Below, piece by piece: positions 1 to 9,220 of a DNA stretch of 64,000 nt. The stretch is from Halopseudomonas yangmingensis. GTDB lineage: Bacteria > Pseudomonadota > Gammaproteobacteria > Pseudomonadales > Pseudomonadaceae. The position numbers were made by a program, and so were the translations under genes. The stretch is taken from assembly GCF_900114825.1 (NCBI RefSeq), contig NZ_FOUI01000007.1, positions 78,601-142,600 on the forward strand, written 5' to 3'. The notes beneath the pieces were generated by a model. The model had not been told where the DNA came from. It saw only the letters and a list, made by a program, of their open reading frames with translations, and did not search any database. Numbering within the stretch: the first letter of the stretch is position 1; each line of letters opens with the position of its first letter.

Positions 1-984
1 TCTCAATTCAAGGCACTGGTAGCACAGGAGCAGGATGGGCAGTTCAAGTTGGCACTTGCCGAGCGGCACATTGATGATCTGCCGGCTGGAGAAGTACTGA
101 TTCGCGTGCGCTACTCATCACTCAATTTCAAGGATGCCCTGTCGGCCACGGGCAACCGCGGAGTCACTCGCAGCTATCCGCATACACCGGGTATTGATGC
201 TGCCGGCGTGGTGGAAGCGTCTTCGGTAGGCGAGCTTGCGCCCGGTGATGAGGTGATTGTTACCGGCTATGATCTGGGTATGAACACCTCTGGTGGGTTT
301 GGTCAGTACATTCGCGTGCCGGCTGCCTGGGTGCTCAAGCGTCCGTCTGCCTTGTCGCTGCGCGACAGCATGGTGCTGGGTACCGCTGGCCTTACGGCGG
401 CGCTCTGCATTGACAAGCTTGAACAGGCCGGCCTGTCGCCCGATGACGGTCCGGTTCTGGTGACCGGGGCTACAGGAGGGGTGGGCAGTATTGCGGTGGC
501 TCTGCTGTCACGCCTTGGTTATGAGGTGGCTGCATCCACGGGCAAGGCGCTGCAGGCTGATTTCCTGAAAGGTTTGGGTGCCCGGCAGATCGTTGATCGC
601 AGTGTGCTGGAAAGTGGCAAGGAAAAGCCCTTGCTCAAGGAACAGTGGGCCGCAGCAATCGACACTGTGGGTGGCGATATTCTGTTCAATGTGCTCAAGT
701 CGCTGCGTTACGGCGGTAGTGTCGCCTGCTGTGGGCTGACTGCCGGTGTGCAGTTCCAGGCCAGTGTGCTGCCATTCATCTTGCGCAATGTGAATCTGCT
801 GGGCGTTGATTCTGTCGAGCAACCGCTGGTGGTCAAGGCGTCGATCTGGGATCGCCTGTCGGTACAGTGGAAAACCGATCTGCATAACCTAGAGCATGAG
901 GTGTCACTGTCGGAATTGCCTGAACAGGTTGAGAAGATTCTTGCGGGCCGCATGATTGGCCGGGTGGTCGTGCGCGTCGATTGA
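1..984 (+). CDS. acuI: Acryloyl-CoA reductase / YhdH-AcuI family quinone oxidoreductase, 5' end outside window
   Basis: Zinc-independent medium-chain NADPH-dependent reductase of the YhdH/AcuI branch, expected to reduce acryloyl-CoA to propionyl-CoA in the cytosol. The frame is open from base 1 (SQFKALVAQEQDG), which matches the family N-terminus, so the true start lies just left of the window; the TTG at 49 is not the start. Visible are the substrate-side motif YSSLNFKDAL, the GIDAAGVV segment and the nucleotide-binding glycine stretch TGATGGVGS. 327 residues are visible, close to full family length (about 325-330). It ends 18 bp before a strong terminator, so it closes its transcript. The family assignment is firm; the exact enoyl substrate is inferred. 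Confidence 0.88.
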   Translation, partial: SQFKALVAQEQDGQFKLALAERHIDDLPAGEVLIRVRYSSLNFKDALSATGNRGVTRSYPHTPGIDAAGVVEASSVGELAPGDEVIVTGYDLGMNTSGGFGQYIRVPAAWVLKRPSALSLRDSMVLGTAGLTAALCIDKLEQAGLSPDDGPVLVTGATGGVGSIAVALLSRLGYEVAASTGKALQADFLKGLGARQIVDRSVLESGKEKPLLKEQWAAAIDTVGGDILFNVLKSLRYGGSVACCGLTAGVQFQASVLPFILRNVNLLGVDSVEQPLVVKASIWDRLSVQWKTDLHNLEHEVSLSELPEQVEKILAGRMIGRVVVRVD

Positions 985-1002
985 GCAGGATATTGCACCC
1001 AC

Positions 1003-1030
1003 AAAAAACCCCGGCAAGCCGGGGTTTTTT
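1003..1030. terminator. Rho-independent terminator, probably bidirectional
   Basis: AAAAAACCCCGGC-AAG-GCCGGGGTTTTTT-type hairpin with an A run on one side and a T run on the other. It lies between the convergent acuI and cold-shock genes and can end both transcripts. Confidence 0.85.
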
Positions 1031-1076
1031 CAGAGCTTGAGTGCTGCGGCCTAAGCCGGCACCCAGTCAGCAGCTA

Positions 1077-1283
1077 TTAGCCGATGATCTGGATGTTTGC
1101 AGCCTGCTTGCCCTTGGGACCAGTAGTGATGTCGAAGGACACCTTCTGGTTCTCGGCCAGCGACTTGAAGCCCTGTACCTTGATTTCGGAGAAGTGGGCG
1201 AACAGATCATCACCGCCACCGTCCGGAGTAATGAAGCCAAAACCCTTGGTGTCGTTGAACCACTTAACAGTACCAGTTGCCAT
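1077..1283 (-). CDS. cspA: Cold-shock domain protein (CspA family)
   Basis: 68-residue single cold-shock domain, a small OB-fold RNA/ssDNA chaperone. The RNP1 motif KGFGFI and the RNP2-like DLFAHFS are both present, and the N-terminal GTVKWFN is typical. It starts at ATG 1283 with AGGAA about 8 nt upstream. It sits alone on the minus strand downstream of aceK, with a 228-bp leader that may hold its promoter and a structured 5' UTR. Pseudomonas genomes carry several paralogues, so the symbol is generic and cold induction is not shown by the sequence. Confidence 0.93.
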   Translation of the reverse strand: MATGTVKWFNDTKGFGFITPDGGGDDLFAHFSEIKVQGFKSLAENQKVSFDITTGPKGKQAANIQIIG

Positions 1284-1420
1284 TTCGGATAATTCCTATT
1301 CAGTTTTGTTAAACGAGCCGAAGCTCATCAAGCGTGGGAATCAAAGATTACGAGAATGACAAACTTACGTACTGTTTAGTGCGCTTGCAGCCTACAACTC
1401 TATCTTGAAAACCTACGCGC

Positions 1421-1452
1421 TTGACGGTCCGGCAAAAGCCGGTGCCCGTCAA
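1421..1452. terminator. Imperfect hairpin between aceK and cspA
   Basis: TTGACGG and CCGTCAA arms enclose an inner CCGGC-aaaa-GCCGG stem. It lies 60 bp past the aceK stop and could end that transcript, but no clear T run follows on the minus strand, so it could also be part of the csp regulatory region. Confidence 0.4.
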
Positions 1453-1511
1453 ACGGATTTCAGTATACGCCAGATTCGGAAAATAACACCCCCGAAAGGT
1501 AAAAATATTCC

Positions 1512-3227
1512 TCAGCCTTCGCCGCCGCCGCGGCGGTAGGGAAAAACGTCGAGTACCTGACCTTCCAGAATGCGTTGTTGGATGCCTTTCCAGTAATCGG
1601 CTTCGAACAGATCGCCGTGCAAGCTGGCAAACAGTCTGCGATGTCGGATGTCAGCAAACAGGAATACCGGAAACTCCTCCGGGAAAACATCATTCGGCCC
1701 GACGGAGTACCAGGGCTCGCTCGACATTTCCTGTTCCGGGTACATGGCTTCGGGAATGTGCCGGAAGTTCACTTCTGTCAGGTAGCTGATTTCGTCGTAA
1801 TCATAGAAGACCACGCGGCCGTGACGGGTGACGCCGAAGTTCTTCAGCAGCATGTCGCCGGGAAAGATATTTGCCGCAGCCAATTCCTTGATTGCCTGAC
1901 CATAATCCTGCAAGGCTTCGCGAGTCTGGGTCTCGCTGGCGGTTTCAAGGTAGATGTTCAGCGGTATCATCCGGCGCTCGGTCCAGCAGTGACGGATCAG
2001 GATGGTGTCGCCTTCTTCGACCACGGTGGAGGCGGCGACTTCCAGCAATTCGGCGAGACATTCAGGTTCGAAGCGGTCTCTGGGGAAGCGGAAATCGGCA
2101 AACTCCTGAGTGTCTGCCATCCGGCCAACCCGATCGTGGCGTTTTACCAGCCGGTATTTTTCGATCACAGTCGAGCGTTCAATATTTTTTGAAGGGGCAA
2201 ACTTGTCCTTGATGATCTTGAAGACAGTGTTGAATCCGGGCAGCGTGAATACACTCATCACCATGCCACGCACACCTGCAGCCATTTCAAAACGGTCGTC
2301 AGTGTGCTCCAGGTGGTCGATCAGTCCGCGGTAAAACTCCGACTTGCCCTGTTTATAGAAACCTATGGCGGTATAGAGTTCGGCAACGTGTTTGCCGGGC
2401 ATCAGTCGCTTTAGAAAACGTATCAGCTTGCGTGGAACAGGAGCGTCCACCATGAAATAGGAGCGGGTAAAGGAGAAGATGATCGATACTTCGCTCTCGT
2501 CCGTAATCAGCGTGTCAACAGCAATGCCTTTGTGCTCATGATGAATCAAGGGCAAAACGAAAGGCCATTGCTCGCCCTGACTGAGCACGCGACCAACCAG
2601 ATAAGCGCCCTTGTTGCGATAGAACACCGATTGCACCAACTCCACAGCCAGTTGGGTATCCATCTGAGCCCAGTCAGGCAGGCCGCGGCGAAGCTGTGCC
2701 ACTATCATGGCCTGGTCGCCCACCGGATCTGCCCAGGGCACATCAAAACTGAATTCTTCAAGAATTTCCCGCACCAGGTTTTCCAGTGATCCGTTGGAGA
2801 CAAAGCCTCGGGTCAGCTGCACCCGGGAGGGGATCCGGTGGGCCGGGCGCGTGCTGTGGACGAACATGGTCTGATCGCTGATCAATTCGTGCTGGTGCAG
2901 GCTGCAGAAAATCGAGTTGAACCAGGTTTCTGCCAGCTCGTCATCAAAGCGTCCATTTATGATGTCGATGTAAGCCAGGCGAATTTCCGGCCAGCGTGAT
3001 GCGTCCAGAATGCCGCTCTGCTCGGCTTGCAGCAGCAGGGCGTCAGCGGTGACCTGTACCTGTTCCTCGTAGAGGTTGATACGTGCGGTTGACGCCTCCT
3101 GTATGCCGTCCCATTGAGCCAGCTCAAAGCGCAGGCGCGCACCTTCAGTGATGTCACGAAAAGCTGCGCGATACAGGTCGAAACCATCAAGTATCAGTTG
3201 CGCAATGCGAGAGGCAGAGTAGGGCAT
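1512..3227 (-). CDS. aceK: Isocitrate dehydrogenase kinase/phosphatase
   Basis: Bifunctional enzyme that phosphorylates and dephosphorylates isocitrate dehydrogenase, setting flux between the TCA cycle and the glyoxylate bypass. 571 residues, full length for the family. The ATP-binding loop [17 protein letters not shown] lies around residues 316-332, and the kinase-like catalytic segment contains D458 ([12 protein letters not shown]) and D475 (FYDYDEIS), matching the positions of the E. coli catalytic aspartates. No aceA or aceB is adjacent, unlike the enterobacterial aceBAK operon; a stand-alone aceK is usual in pseudomonads. It lies 87 bp downstream of cysK on the same strand. The Shine-Dalgarno before ATG 3227 is weak. 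Confidence 0.97.
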   Translation of the reverse strand: MPYSASRIAQLILDGFDLYRAAFRDITEGARLRFELAQWDGIQEASTARINLYEEQVQVTADALLLQAEQSGILDASRWPEIRLAYIDIINGRFDDELAETWFNSIFCSLHQHELISDQTMFVHSTRPAHRIPSRVQLTRGFVSNGSLENLVREILEEFSFDVPWADPVGDQAMIVAQLRRGLPDWAQMDTQLAVELVQSVFYRNKGAYLVGRVLSQGEQWPFVLPLIHHEHKGIAVDTLITDESEVSIIFSFTRSYFMVDAPVPRKLIRFLKRLMPGKHVAELYTAIGFYKQGKSEFYRGLIDHLEHTDDRFEMAAGVRGMVMSVFTLPGFNTVFKIIKDKFAPSKNIERSTVIEKYRLVKRHDRVGRMADTQEFADFRFPRDRFEPECLAELLEVAASTVVEEGDTILIRHCWTERRMIPLNIYLETASETQTREALQDYGQAIKELAAANIFPGDMLLKNFGVTRHGRVVFYDYDEISYLTEVNFRHIPEAMYPEQEMSSEPWYSVGPNDVFPEEFPVFLFADIRHRRLFASLHGDLFEADYWKGIQQRILEGQVLDVFPYRRGGGEG

Positions 3228-3275
3228 GGGCGAGTATCCGGGAAGCTGGAAATAAGGCAGTTATGCGTGCACTGC

Positions 3276-3310
3276 CTGGCAACGGCCTGCCGGTGGCAGG
3301 CCGTTGCCAG
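3276..3310. terminator. Perfect 16-bp hairpin after cysK
   Basis: Arms at 3276-3291 and 3295-3310 are exact reverse complements with a 3-nt loop, starting 4 bp past the cysK stop. No T run follows on either strand, so it may act as an mRNA-stabilising or attenuating stem in front of aceK instead of a classic terminator. Confidence 0.55.
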
Positions 3311-3314
3311 GGAG

Positions 3315-4289
3315 TTACTGGATATTTTCCTGCTCGGTGAACAGGTCACTGAACAGCATGCTGGACAGGTAACGTTCGCCGGAGTCAGGCAGTACCACGA
3401 CCAGCGTCTTGCCCTGCATCTCAGGCTCATGGGCAATGCGCACAGCCGCGGCCATGGCGGCGCCACAGGAAATGCCGCAGAGAATGCCTTCCTCTCGCAT
3501 CAGGCGCAGAGCCATGGCCTTGGCTTCGTCGTCGCTGACCAGTTCGGCGCGGTCAATCAGCGTCAGGTCGAGGTTGCCGGGAATAAAGCCGGCACCCAGT
3601 CCCTGGATCTTGTGAGGGCTGGGGGTCAGTTCCTGTCCGGCCAGTGCCTGGCTGATTACCGGTGAGCTGGTGGGTTCTACCGCCACGCTGATGATTGGCT
3701 TGCCACACTGCTGCTTGATGTAACGCGATACCCCGGTCAGGGTACCGCCGGTGCCAACACCGGCGACAAAGACGTCAATGGCACCGTCGGTGTCCTGCCA
3801 GATTTCTGGTCCGGTGGTCTTTTCATGAATAGCCGGGTTGGCCGGGTTCTCGAACTGTTGCAGCAATAAATGATCAGTAGGACTGGCGGCCACGAGTTCG
3901 CCGGCTTTGGCGATCGCACCCTTCATGCCCTGAGCAGGTTCGGTCAGCACCAGTTCAGCACCCAGCGCCTTGAGTACCTTGCGCCGCTCAAGACTCATCG
4001 AGGCAGGCATGGTCAGCACCAGCCGATAGCCACGGGCGGCGGCAACAAAGGCCAGAGCGATGCCGGTATTACCGGAGGTCGGTTCGACCAGAGTCATGCC
4101 GGGCTTGAGTACGCCACGCTGCTCGGCATCCCAGATCATGCTGGCACCAATGCGGCACTTCACCGAGTAAGCCGGGTTGCGGCCTTCGATCTTGGCCAGA
4201 ATGGTGACGCCGGCGGGGCCGAGACGATTGATACGGACCAGTGGGGTATTGCCGATGGATTCGGCGTTGTCGGCGTAGATCTTGCTCAT
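3315..4289 (-). CDS. cysK: Cysteine synthase A (O-acetylserine sulfhydrylase)
   Basis: PLP-dependent enzyme making L-cysteine from O-acetylserine and sulfide. 324 residues, usual length. PLP lysine K44 lies in SVKCR, the substrate loop PTSGNTG at 70-76, and the glycine-rich phosphate loop in GVGTGGT. The CysK-type signatures [15 protein letters not shown] and [14 protein letters not shown] separate it from CysM. The PLP-ring serine region reads GISCGAA, with Cys where E. coli has Ser, a small variation. Start ATG 4289; divergent from the MoxR operon across a 131-bp intergenic region. Confidence 0.96.
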   Translation of the reverse strand: MSKIYADNAESIGNTPLVRINRLGPAGVTILAKIEGRNPAYSVKCRIGASMIWDAEQRGVLKPGMTLVEPTSGNTGIALAFVAAARGYRLVLTMPASMSLERRKVLKALGAELVLTEPAQGMKGAIAKAGELVAASPTDHLLLQQFENPANPAIHEKTTGPEIWQDTDGAIDVFVAGVGTGGTLTGVSRYIKQQCGKPIISVAVEPTSSPVISQALAGQELTPSPHKIQGLGAGFIPGNLDLTLIDRAELVSDDEAKAMALRLMREEGILCGISCGAAMAAAVRIAHEPEMQGKTLVVVLPDSGERYLSSMLFSDLFTEQENIQ

Positions 4290-4331
4290 GACGGACTCCT
4301 GCTCATTCAGTCAGTGAATACTACATCCCGG

Positions 4332-4361
4332 TTCACACTGCTGCTACCGTCACGTTATAGT
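4332..4361 (+). promoter_or_regulatory. Candidate sigma70 promoter for the MoxR-VWA operon
   Basis: TTCACA (4332-4337), an 18-bp spacer and TATAGT (4356-4361), about 60 bp before the MoxR start, in the divergent cysK/moxR region. Prediction from consensus only. Confidence 0.4.
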
Positions 4362-4420
4362 CATGCGCCCCGGGCGAGCACTGCGTCGCCGCCGTTATAG
4401 ATTCCGTTGAGGACAACCGA

Positions 4421-5266
4421 ATGAAATTCGAAGGTACCGCTTCCTACGTTGCCACCGACGACCTGAAGCTGGCAGTGAATGCTGCCATCACCCTGCAGCG
4501 CCCGTTGCTGGTCAAGGGCGAGCCGGGCACCGGCAAGACCATGCTGGCCGAGCAACTGGCTGAGTCGCTGGGTGCCAAGCTGATCACCTGGCATATCAAG
4601 TCGACCACCAAGGCCCATCAAGGTCTGTACGAGTACGATGCGGTCAGCCGCCTGCGCGACTCGCAACTGGGTGAGCAGAAGGTTCATGACATCCGTAACT
4701 ACATCAAGAAGGGCAAGCTGTGGGAGGCCTTCGAGTCTGACCAGCGCGCCATTCTGCTGATCGACGAGATCGACAAGGCCGACATCGAGTTCCCCAACGA
4801 CCTGTTGCAGGAACTCGACAAGATGGAGTTCTACGTTTACGAGACCAACGAGACGATCAAGGCCAAGCATCGCCCGATCATCATCATTACCTCGAACAAC
4901 GAGAAGGAACTGCCAGACGCCTTCCTGCGTCGCTGCTTCTTCCATTACATCGCCTTCCCTGATCGCGACACCATGAAGAAGATCGTCGAGGTGCATTTCC
5001 CCGGCATTCGCAACGAGCTGGTGGCCGAGGCAATGGACATCTTCTTTGACGTGCGCAAGGTGCCGGGCCTGAAGAAAAAGCCCTCGACCTCCGAGCTGGT
5101 GGATTGGCTTAAGTTGCTGATGGCGGACGAGATCGGCGCTGAAGTGCTGCGCGAGCGGGATCCGACCAAGGCCATCCCGCCAATGGCCGGAGCGCTGGTG
5201 AAAAACGAACAGGACGTGATGCTGCTGGAACGCCTGGCCTTCATGACCCGCCGGCAGAATCGCTGA
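4421..5266 (+). CDS. MoxR-family AAA+ ATPase
   Basis: 281-residue AAA+ ATPase of the MoxR group, chaperone-like proteins that work with von Willebrand A partners in maturing or inserting cofactors into complexes. Walker A GEPGTGKT at residues 33-40, Walker B ILLIDEID at 111-118, sensor region ITSNNEKELPDAFLRRC near 155-170. It is followed after 26 bp by a VWA/CoxE-type gene, the classical MoxR partner, so the two are probably one operon. The client protein cannot be read from the context; no oxidoreductase lies next to it. Confidence 0.9.
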   Translation: MKFEGTASYVATDDLKLAVNAAITLQRPLLVKGEPGTGKTMLAEQLAESLGAKLITWHIKSTTKAHQGLYEYDAVSRLRDSQLGEQKVHDIRNYIKKGKLWEAFESDQRAILLIDEIDKADIEFPNDLLQELDKMEFYVYETNETIKAKHRPIIIITSNNEKELPDAFLRRCFFHYIAFPDRDTMKKIVEVHFPGIRNELVAEAMDIFFDVRKVPGLKKKPSTSELVDWLKLLMADEIGAEVLRERDPTKAIPPMAGALVKNEQDVMLLERLAFMTRRQNR

Positions 5267-5292
5267 GACGGTACAATTCAAGGGGGTGCCCG

Positions 5293-6471
5293 ATGTTGCT
5301 GGGCCTGTTCAATGAAATGCGTGCGGCCAAGGTGCCGGTGTCAGTGCGCGAGCTGCTCGACCTGATCAATGCGCTGAAGCACCACGTGGTGTTTGCCGAT
5401 ATGGACGAGTTCTACTATCTGGCGCGCACCGTGATGGTCAAGGACGAGCGCCACTTCGACAAGTTCGACCGTGCCTTCGGCGCCTTCTTCAAGGGGCTGG
5501 AGAATCTGGATCAGTTGCTTGAGGCACTGATTCCCGAGGATTGGCTGCGCAAGGAATTCGAGCGTTCGCTGACCGATGAGGAGCGCGCCAAGATTCAGTC
5601 CCTCGGCGGGCTGGACAAGCTGATCGAGGAGTTCAAGAAGCGCCTTGATGAACAGAAGGAACGCCATCAGGGCGGCAGCAAGTGGATTGGCACCGGCGGT
5701 ACCAGTCCGTTTGGTTCGGGCGGCTACAACCCCGAAGGTATCCGCGTTGGCAATGCCGGGCAGCGCCAGGGCAAGGCAGTCAAGGTCTGGGATCAGCGCG
5801 AGTACAAGAACCTCGATGACCAGGTGGAGCTGGGCACGCGCAACATCAAGGTAGCGCTGCGTCGGCTGCGCAAGTTTGCCCGCACCGGCTCGCCCGACGA
5901 GTTCGATATCGACGGCACCATCGACCATACCGCCCGGGATGCCGGGTTGCTGAACATTCAGATGCGTCCGGAGCGGCGCAATGCGGTCAAGCTGCTGCTG
6001 CTGTTCGATATCGGTGGCTCAATGGATGCGCACATCAAGGTCTGCGAGGAACTGTTTTCTGCCTGCCGCACCGAGTTCAAGCACCTGGAATATTTCTATT
6101 TCCACAACTGCGTGTACGAGTCGGTATGGAAGAACAACATGCGCCGCACCAGCGAGCGCACGCCGACCATCGACCTGCTGCACAAGTACGGGCCGGACTA
6201 CAAGGTGATCTTTGTCGGTGATGCGGCCATGGCGCCCTATGAGGTCACCCAGCCGGGCGGCAGCGTCGAACACTGGAACGAGGAGGCCGGGGCGGTCTGG
6301 CTGCGCCGTTTTATCGACAAGTACAAAAAGGTCATCTGGATCAATCCCTACCCGAAGGATGCCTGGGAATACACCTCGTCCACCCGCATGATCCGTGAGC
6401 TGGTGGAAGACAAGATGTATCCGCTGACACTGCAGGGGCTGGAAGACGGGATGCGTTACCTGAGCAAGTGA
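5293..6471 (+). CDS. VWA domain-containing protein, CoxE-like
   Basis: 392 residues. The N-terminal half is helical and charged, the C-terminal half is a von Willebrand A fold resembling CoxE. The metal-ion-dependent adhesion site reads DIGGSM (about residue 239), so the usual DxSxS has Gly at the middle position. No signal peptide or membrane segment, so probably cytosolic. It pairs with the upstream MoxR ATPase and likely presents a client protein to it. Ends at a perfect hairpin shared with the convergent hydratase gene. Family firm, client unknown. Confidence 0.85.
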   Translation: MLLGLFNEMRAAKVPVSVRELLDLINALKHHVVFADMDEFYYLARTVMVKDERHFDKFDRAFGAFFKGLENLDQLLEALIPEDWLRKEFERSLTDEERAKIQSLGGLDKLIEEFKKRLDEQKERHQGGSKWIGTGGTSPFGSGGYNPEGIRVGNAGQRQGKAVKVWDQREYKNLDDQVELGTRNIKVALRRLRKFARTGSPDEFDIDGTIDHTARDAGLLNIQMRPERRNAVKLLLLFDIGGSMDAHIKVCEELFSACRTEFKHLEYFYFHNCVYESVWKNNMRRTSERTPTIDLLHKYGPDYKVIFVGDAAMAPYEVTQPGGSVEHWNEEAGAVWLRRFIDKYKKVIWINPYPKDAWEYTSSTRMIRELVEDKMYPLTLQGLEDGMRYLSK

Positions 6472-6472
6472 T

Positions 6473-6496
6473 GCGCAGCGGCGTTTGCCGCTGCGC
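6473..6496. terminator. Hairpin between convergent VWA and hydratase genes
   Basis: Perfect 10-bp stem GCGCAGCGGC/GCCGCTGCGC with a GTTT loop, 2 bp past the VWA stop and 8 bp from the end of the opposite gene. No strong T run. Confidence 0.5.
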
Positions 6497-6504
6497 TGCC
6501 GGTC

Positions 6505-6975
6505 TCAGTCAACCCTTGCCTGCGGCCGGGCCGGGCGCGCGATGCTGACCTTTTCGCTGGGTGCCATTACCGTTGCAAAGCCATCAACTACCTGCTTGTT
6601 GTCCTGATTGAATACCCGGGTGGCGATCTTCACCCGGTTCTTCGGCAGCTTTTCCAGAATTTCCAACTCCACCCGCAGGCTGTCGCCGAGCCTGACCGGG
6701 CGCAGGAAACTCAGCTCCTGTCCGATATAGATGGTGCCCGGCCCTGGCAGCTCACAGGCAATCGCAGCGGAGATCAGCGCGCCGGAAAACATACCGTGGG
6801 CAATACGCCCCTTGAACGGAGTGGCGGCGGCGAAGGCTTCATCCAGATGTACCGGATTGACGTCACCGGAGACAGCAGCAAACAGCTGCAGGTCCTGCTC
6901 GCTGACACTGTGCTGGATGTTGGCCTGCTGGCCGCATTCGAGTTCGTCGTAGGTATGGTTCTCAAGGCGTGACAT
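6505..6975 (-). CDS. phaJ4: (R)-specific enoyl-CoA hydratase, MaoC family (PhaJ4-like)
   Basis: 156-residue hot-dog-fold hydratase that converts trans-2-enoyl-CoA to (R)-3-hydroxyacyl-CoA, a route from beta-oxidation to PHA or rhamnolipid precursors. The catalytic Asp/His pair is visible in SGDVNPVH (D38, H43), followed by RIAHGMFSGAL. I place the start at ATG 6975 (MSRLENHTYDELE) because AGGAA lies 6 nt upstream; an in-frame start at 7032 would add 19 non-conserved residues. Its position divergent from fadD2 matches P. aeruginosa PA3302 beside fadD1/fadD2. Whether a PHA synthase exists cannot be seen here. Confidence 0.9.
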   Translation of the reverse strand: MSRLENHTYDELECGQQANIQHSVSEQDLQLFAAVSGDVNPVHLDEAFAAATPFKGRIAHGMFSGALISAAIACELPGPGTIYIGQELSFLRPVRLGDSLRVELEILEKLPKNRVKIATRVFNQDNKQVVDGFATVMAPSEKVSIARPARPQARVD

Positions 6976-7225
6976 CTTTATTCCTATGGCATTTTGTGAT
7001 TGCTGGGCGCGGGCTTCGCGCAGGCGAATCATTCAGTTGATACTGTGCATTCATGTAACAAATGCGTGTTTTGCATGCTTTGAGTTTGTAGCGGGTTGCT
7101 GTTAGTTTTGTGCAACAGCTATGGCGACTGAACGCCGGGTCTCCAATCGCCCGGGTTTCGGTTTGACTGCTCTGACCGTTGAACAATTACACCAAAGACA
7201 GACCACGGGGAAGGGGATAACAATA

Positions 7226-8911
7226 ATGGATGCAACTTTCTGGAACGACAAGCGTCCGGCAGGCGTGCCGAGCGAAGTTGATTTCAATCAGTACTCATCA
7301 ATCATCGAAGTATTTGAGAAGTCCTGTCGCAAGTTTGCCGACCGGCCGGCTTTCACCAATCTTGGCAAGACCCTGACCTACGGTGAGCTTGAGAAACACT
7401 CCGCAGCCTTTGCCCATTACCTGCAGAATCATACCGACCTGCAACCGGGCGATCGTATCGCCGTGCAGATGCCCAACGTCCTGCAATTTCCGATTGCCGT
7501 ATTCGGTGCTCTTCGTGCCGGTCTGGTAGTGGTCAACACCAACCCGCTGTACACCGCTCGTGAAATGCGCCACCAGTTCAAGGATTCCGGCGCCAAAGCC
7601 CTGGTGTTCATGAATATGTTCGGTCATCTGGTTCAGGAAGTGCTGCCGGATACCGAGATCAAGTATCTGTTCGAAGTGCGCATGGGTGACATGCTGTCTC
7701 CGCTGAAAGGATTCCTGATCAATACGGTGGTAAAGAAGGTCAAGAAGATGGTGCCTTCGTACCAGTTGCCGGGTGCGGTATCGTTTCGTGCCGCTCTGTC
7801 CAAGGGGCAGGGCGGGGCAGTCAAGCCGGTCACCCGTACCCTGGATGATATCGCTGTGCTGCAATACACCGGAGGCACCACTGGTGTGGCCAAGGGCGCC
7901 ATGCTGACCCATGGCAACCTGACCGCCAACATGCTGCAGGTGTACGCGAACCTGCAACAGGTCGACAAGGATGGCAAGAAGATCATGGATGAAGCGGGGG
8001 AAGTGGTGATTGCTCCGCTGCCGCTGTATCACATCTATGCCTTTACCGTTAACTGCATGTGCATGATGGTGGCCGGCCATCACAATGTATTGATTACCAA
8101 TCCCCGCGACATTCCCGGCTTTGTCCGTGAGCTGAAAAAGTGGCGGTTTTCCTCGATTGTTGGCCTGAATACCCTGTTTGTAGCCTTGATGGAGCATCCC
8201 GAATTTGCCGATATCGACTTCTCAAAACTGAAGTCGACCAACTCCGGTGGTACTGCTCTGGTCAAGGCCACCGCCGAACGCTGGCAGGAAAAGACCGGCT
8301 GCAAGATTGGCGAAGGCTACGGGCTGACCGAGTGCTCTCCAGTGGTTTCAGCAAGTCCGGGCGATGGCCTGTCACGTATTGGTACGGTTGGTCTGGCGGT
8401 TGTTGGCACGTCCCTGAAAGTAATTGACGATCAGGGTAACGAATTGCCTTTGGGCGAGCGTGGAGAGCTGTGTGTCAAGGGGCCGCAGGTGATGAAAGGC
8501 TACTGGCAGCGTCCGGATGCTACTGCCGAGGTGCTGGATGCAGAGGGCTGGCTGAAAACCGGTGATGTGGCAATCATCGACAATGACGGTTTTGTCAGTA
8601 TCGTTGACCGTATCAAGGATCTGATCATTGTGTCTGGTTTCAATGTCTATCCCAACGAGATCGAGGATGTGGTCTCTGCCCATCCCAAGGTGGCCAATGC
8701 TGCTGCCATTGGCGTGCCGGACGAAAAATCCGGTGAGGCGGTCAAGCTGTTTGTGGTGCCGAGCTCCCCTGACCTGACCATCGAGGAGATCAAGGCCTAT
8801 TGCCGTGAGAACTTTACCGGTTACAAGGTGCCCAGACACTTCGAAATTCGTGAATCACTGCCAATGACGCCTGTGGGCAAGATCCTGCGTCGGGAGCTCC
8901 GCGACAAGTAA
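7226..8911 (+). CDS. fadD2: Long-chain fatty acid-CoA ligase FadD2
   Basis: Adenylating enzyme that activates long- and medium-chain fatty acids to acyl-CoA at the inner membrane. 561 residues from ATG 7226, preceded by a GGGGAAGGGG Shine-Dalgarno; an upstream in-frame start at 7121 lacks conservation. ATP-binding loop YTGGTTGVAKGAMLTH at about 214-229; the FACS signature (LKTGDVAIID ... SGFNVYPNEIEDV) at about 440-475, with DRIKDLI where FadD1 has DRKKDMI. First of two tandem paralogues and divergent from phaJ4. It ends at its own terminator, so fadD1 has a separate promoter region. Confidence 0.95.
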   Translation: MDATFWNDKRPAGVPSEVDFNQYSSIIEVFEKSCRKFADRPAFTNLGKTLTYGELEKHSAAFAHYLQNHTDLQPGDRIAVQMPNVLQFPIAVFGALRAGLVVVNTNPLYTAREMRHQFKDSGAKALVFMNMFGHLVQEVLPDTEIKYLFEVRMGDMLSPLKGFLINTVVKKVKKMVPSYQLPGAVSFRAALSKGQGGAVKPVTRTLDDIAVLQYTGGTTGVAKGAMLTHGNLTANMLQVYANLQQVDKDGKKIMDEAGEVVIAPLPLYHIYAFTVNCMCMMVAGHHNVLITNPRDIPGFVRELKKWRFSSIVGLNTLFVALMEHPEFADIDFSKLKSTNSGGTALVKATAERWQEKTGCKIGEGYGLTECSPVVSASPGDGLSRIGTVGLAVVGTSLKVIDDQGNELPLGERGELCVKGPQVMKGYWQRPDATAEVLDAEGWLKTGDVAIIDNDGFVSIVDRIKDLIIVSGFNVYPNEIEDVVSAHPKVANAAAIGVPDEKSGEAVKLFVVPSSPDLTIEEIKAYCRENFTGYKVPRHFEIRESLPMTPVGKILRRELRDK

Positions 8912-8936
8912 TTTTCTGCTGATTTGACTGCCGTCA

Positions 8937-8972
8937 AAAAGCCCTGCCGCCTGAAAGGGAGGCAGGGCTTTT
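8937..8972 (+). terminator. Rho-independent terminator after fadD2
   Basis: AAAAGCCCTGCC / GGCAGGGCTTTT stem, 25 bp past the fadD2 stop, ending in TTTT. Confidence 0.8.
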
Positions 8973-9220
8973 GCGTGGGCAAATGCTGGTCGGGCTTGGT
9001 AAAAACTGCTAGTCTTCGGCCACTTTTCGACTTTAATGTACCGTTCGTTCACGGTCAGTGTCGGAAGAATTGACCGGCAGCTCGACTCAAGCCTGCAGCC
9101 CCACCAAGCATGCAGGTCCGCCCTTCAGGTGGTCACTGCTCGTCGCCATATAACAATCGCAGAAGACACAAGGCGGTCACCGTGCATGTGGCCGCCCCAA
9201 GCGTTCAGGAGCGGGCATCT

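Noticed and set aside
4361..5281. 306-residue minus-strand frame opposite moxR
   Set aside because: Mirror frame of a high-GC gene; the plus strand carries intact AAA+ motifs, and this frame has no motif of its own.
9038..9055. ACCGT-ACGGT inverted repeat upstream of fadD1
   Set aside because: Only 5-bp arms; expected by chance in a 248-bp region.
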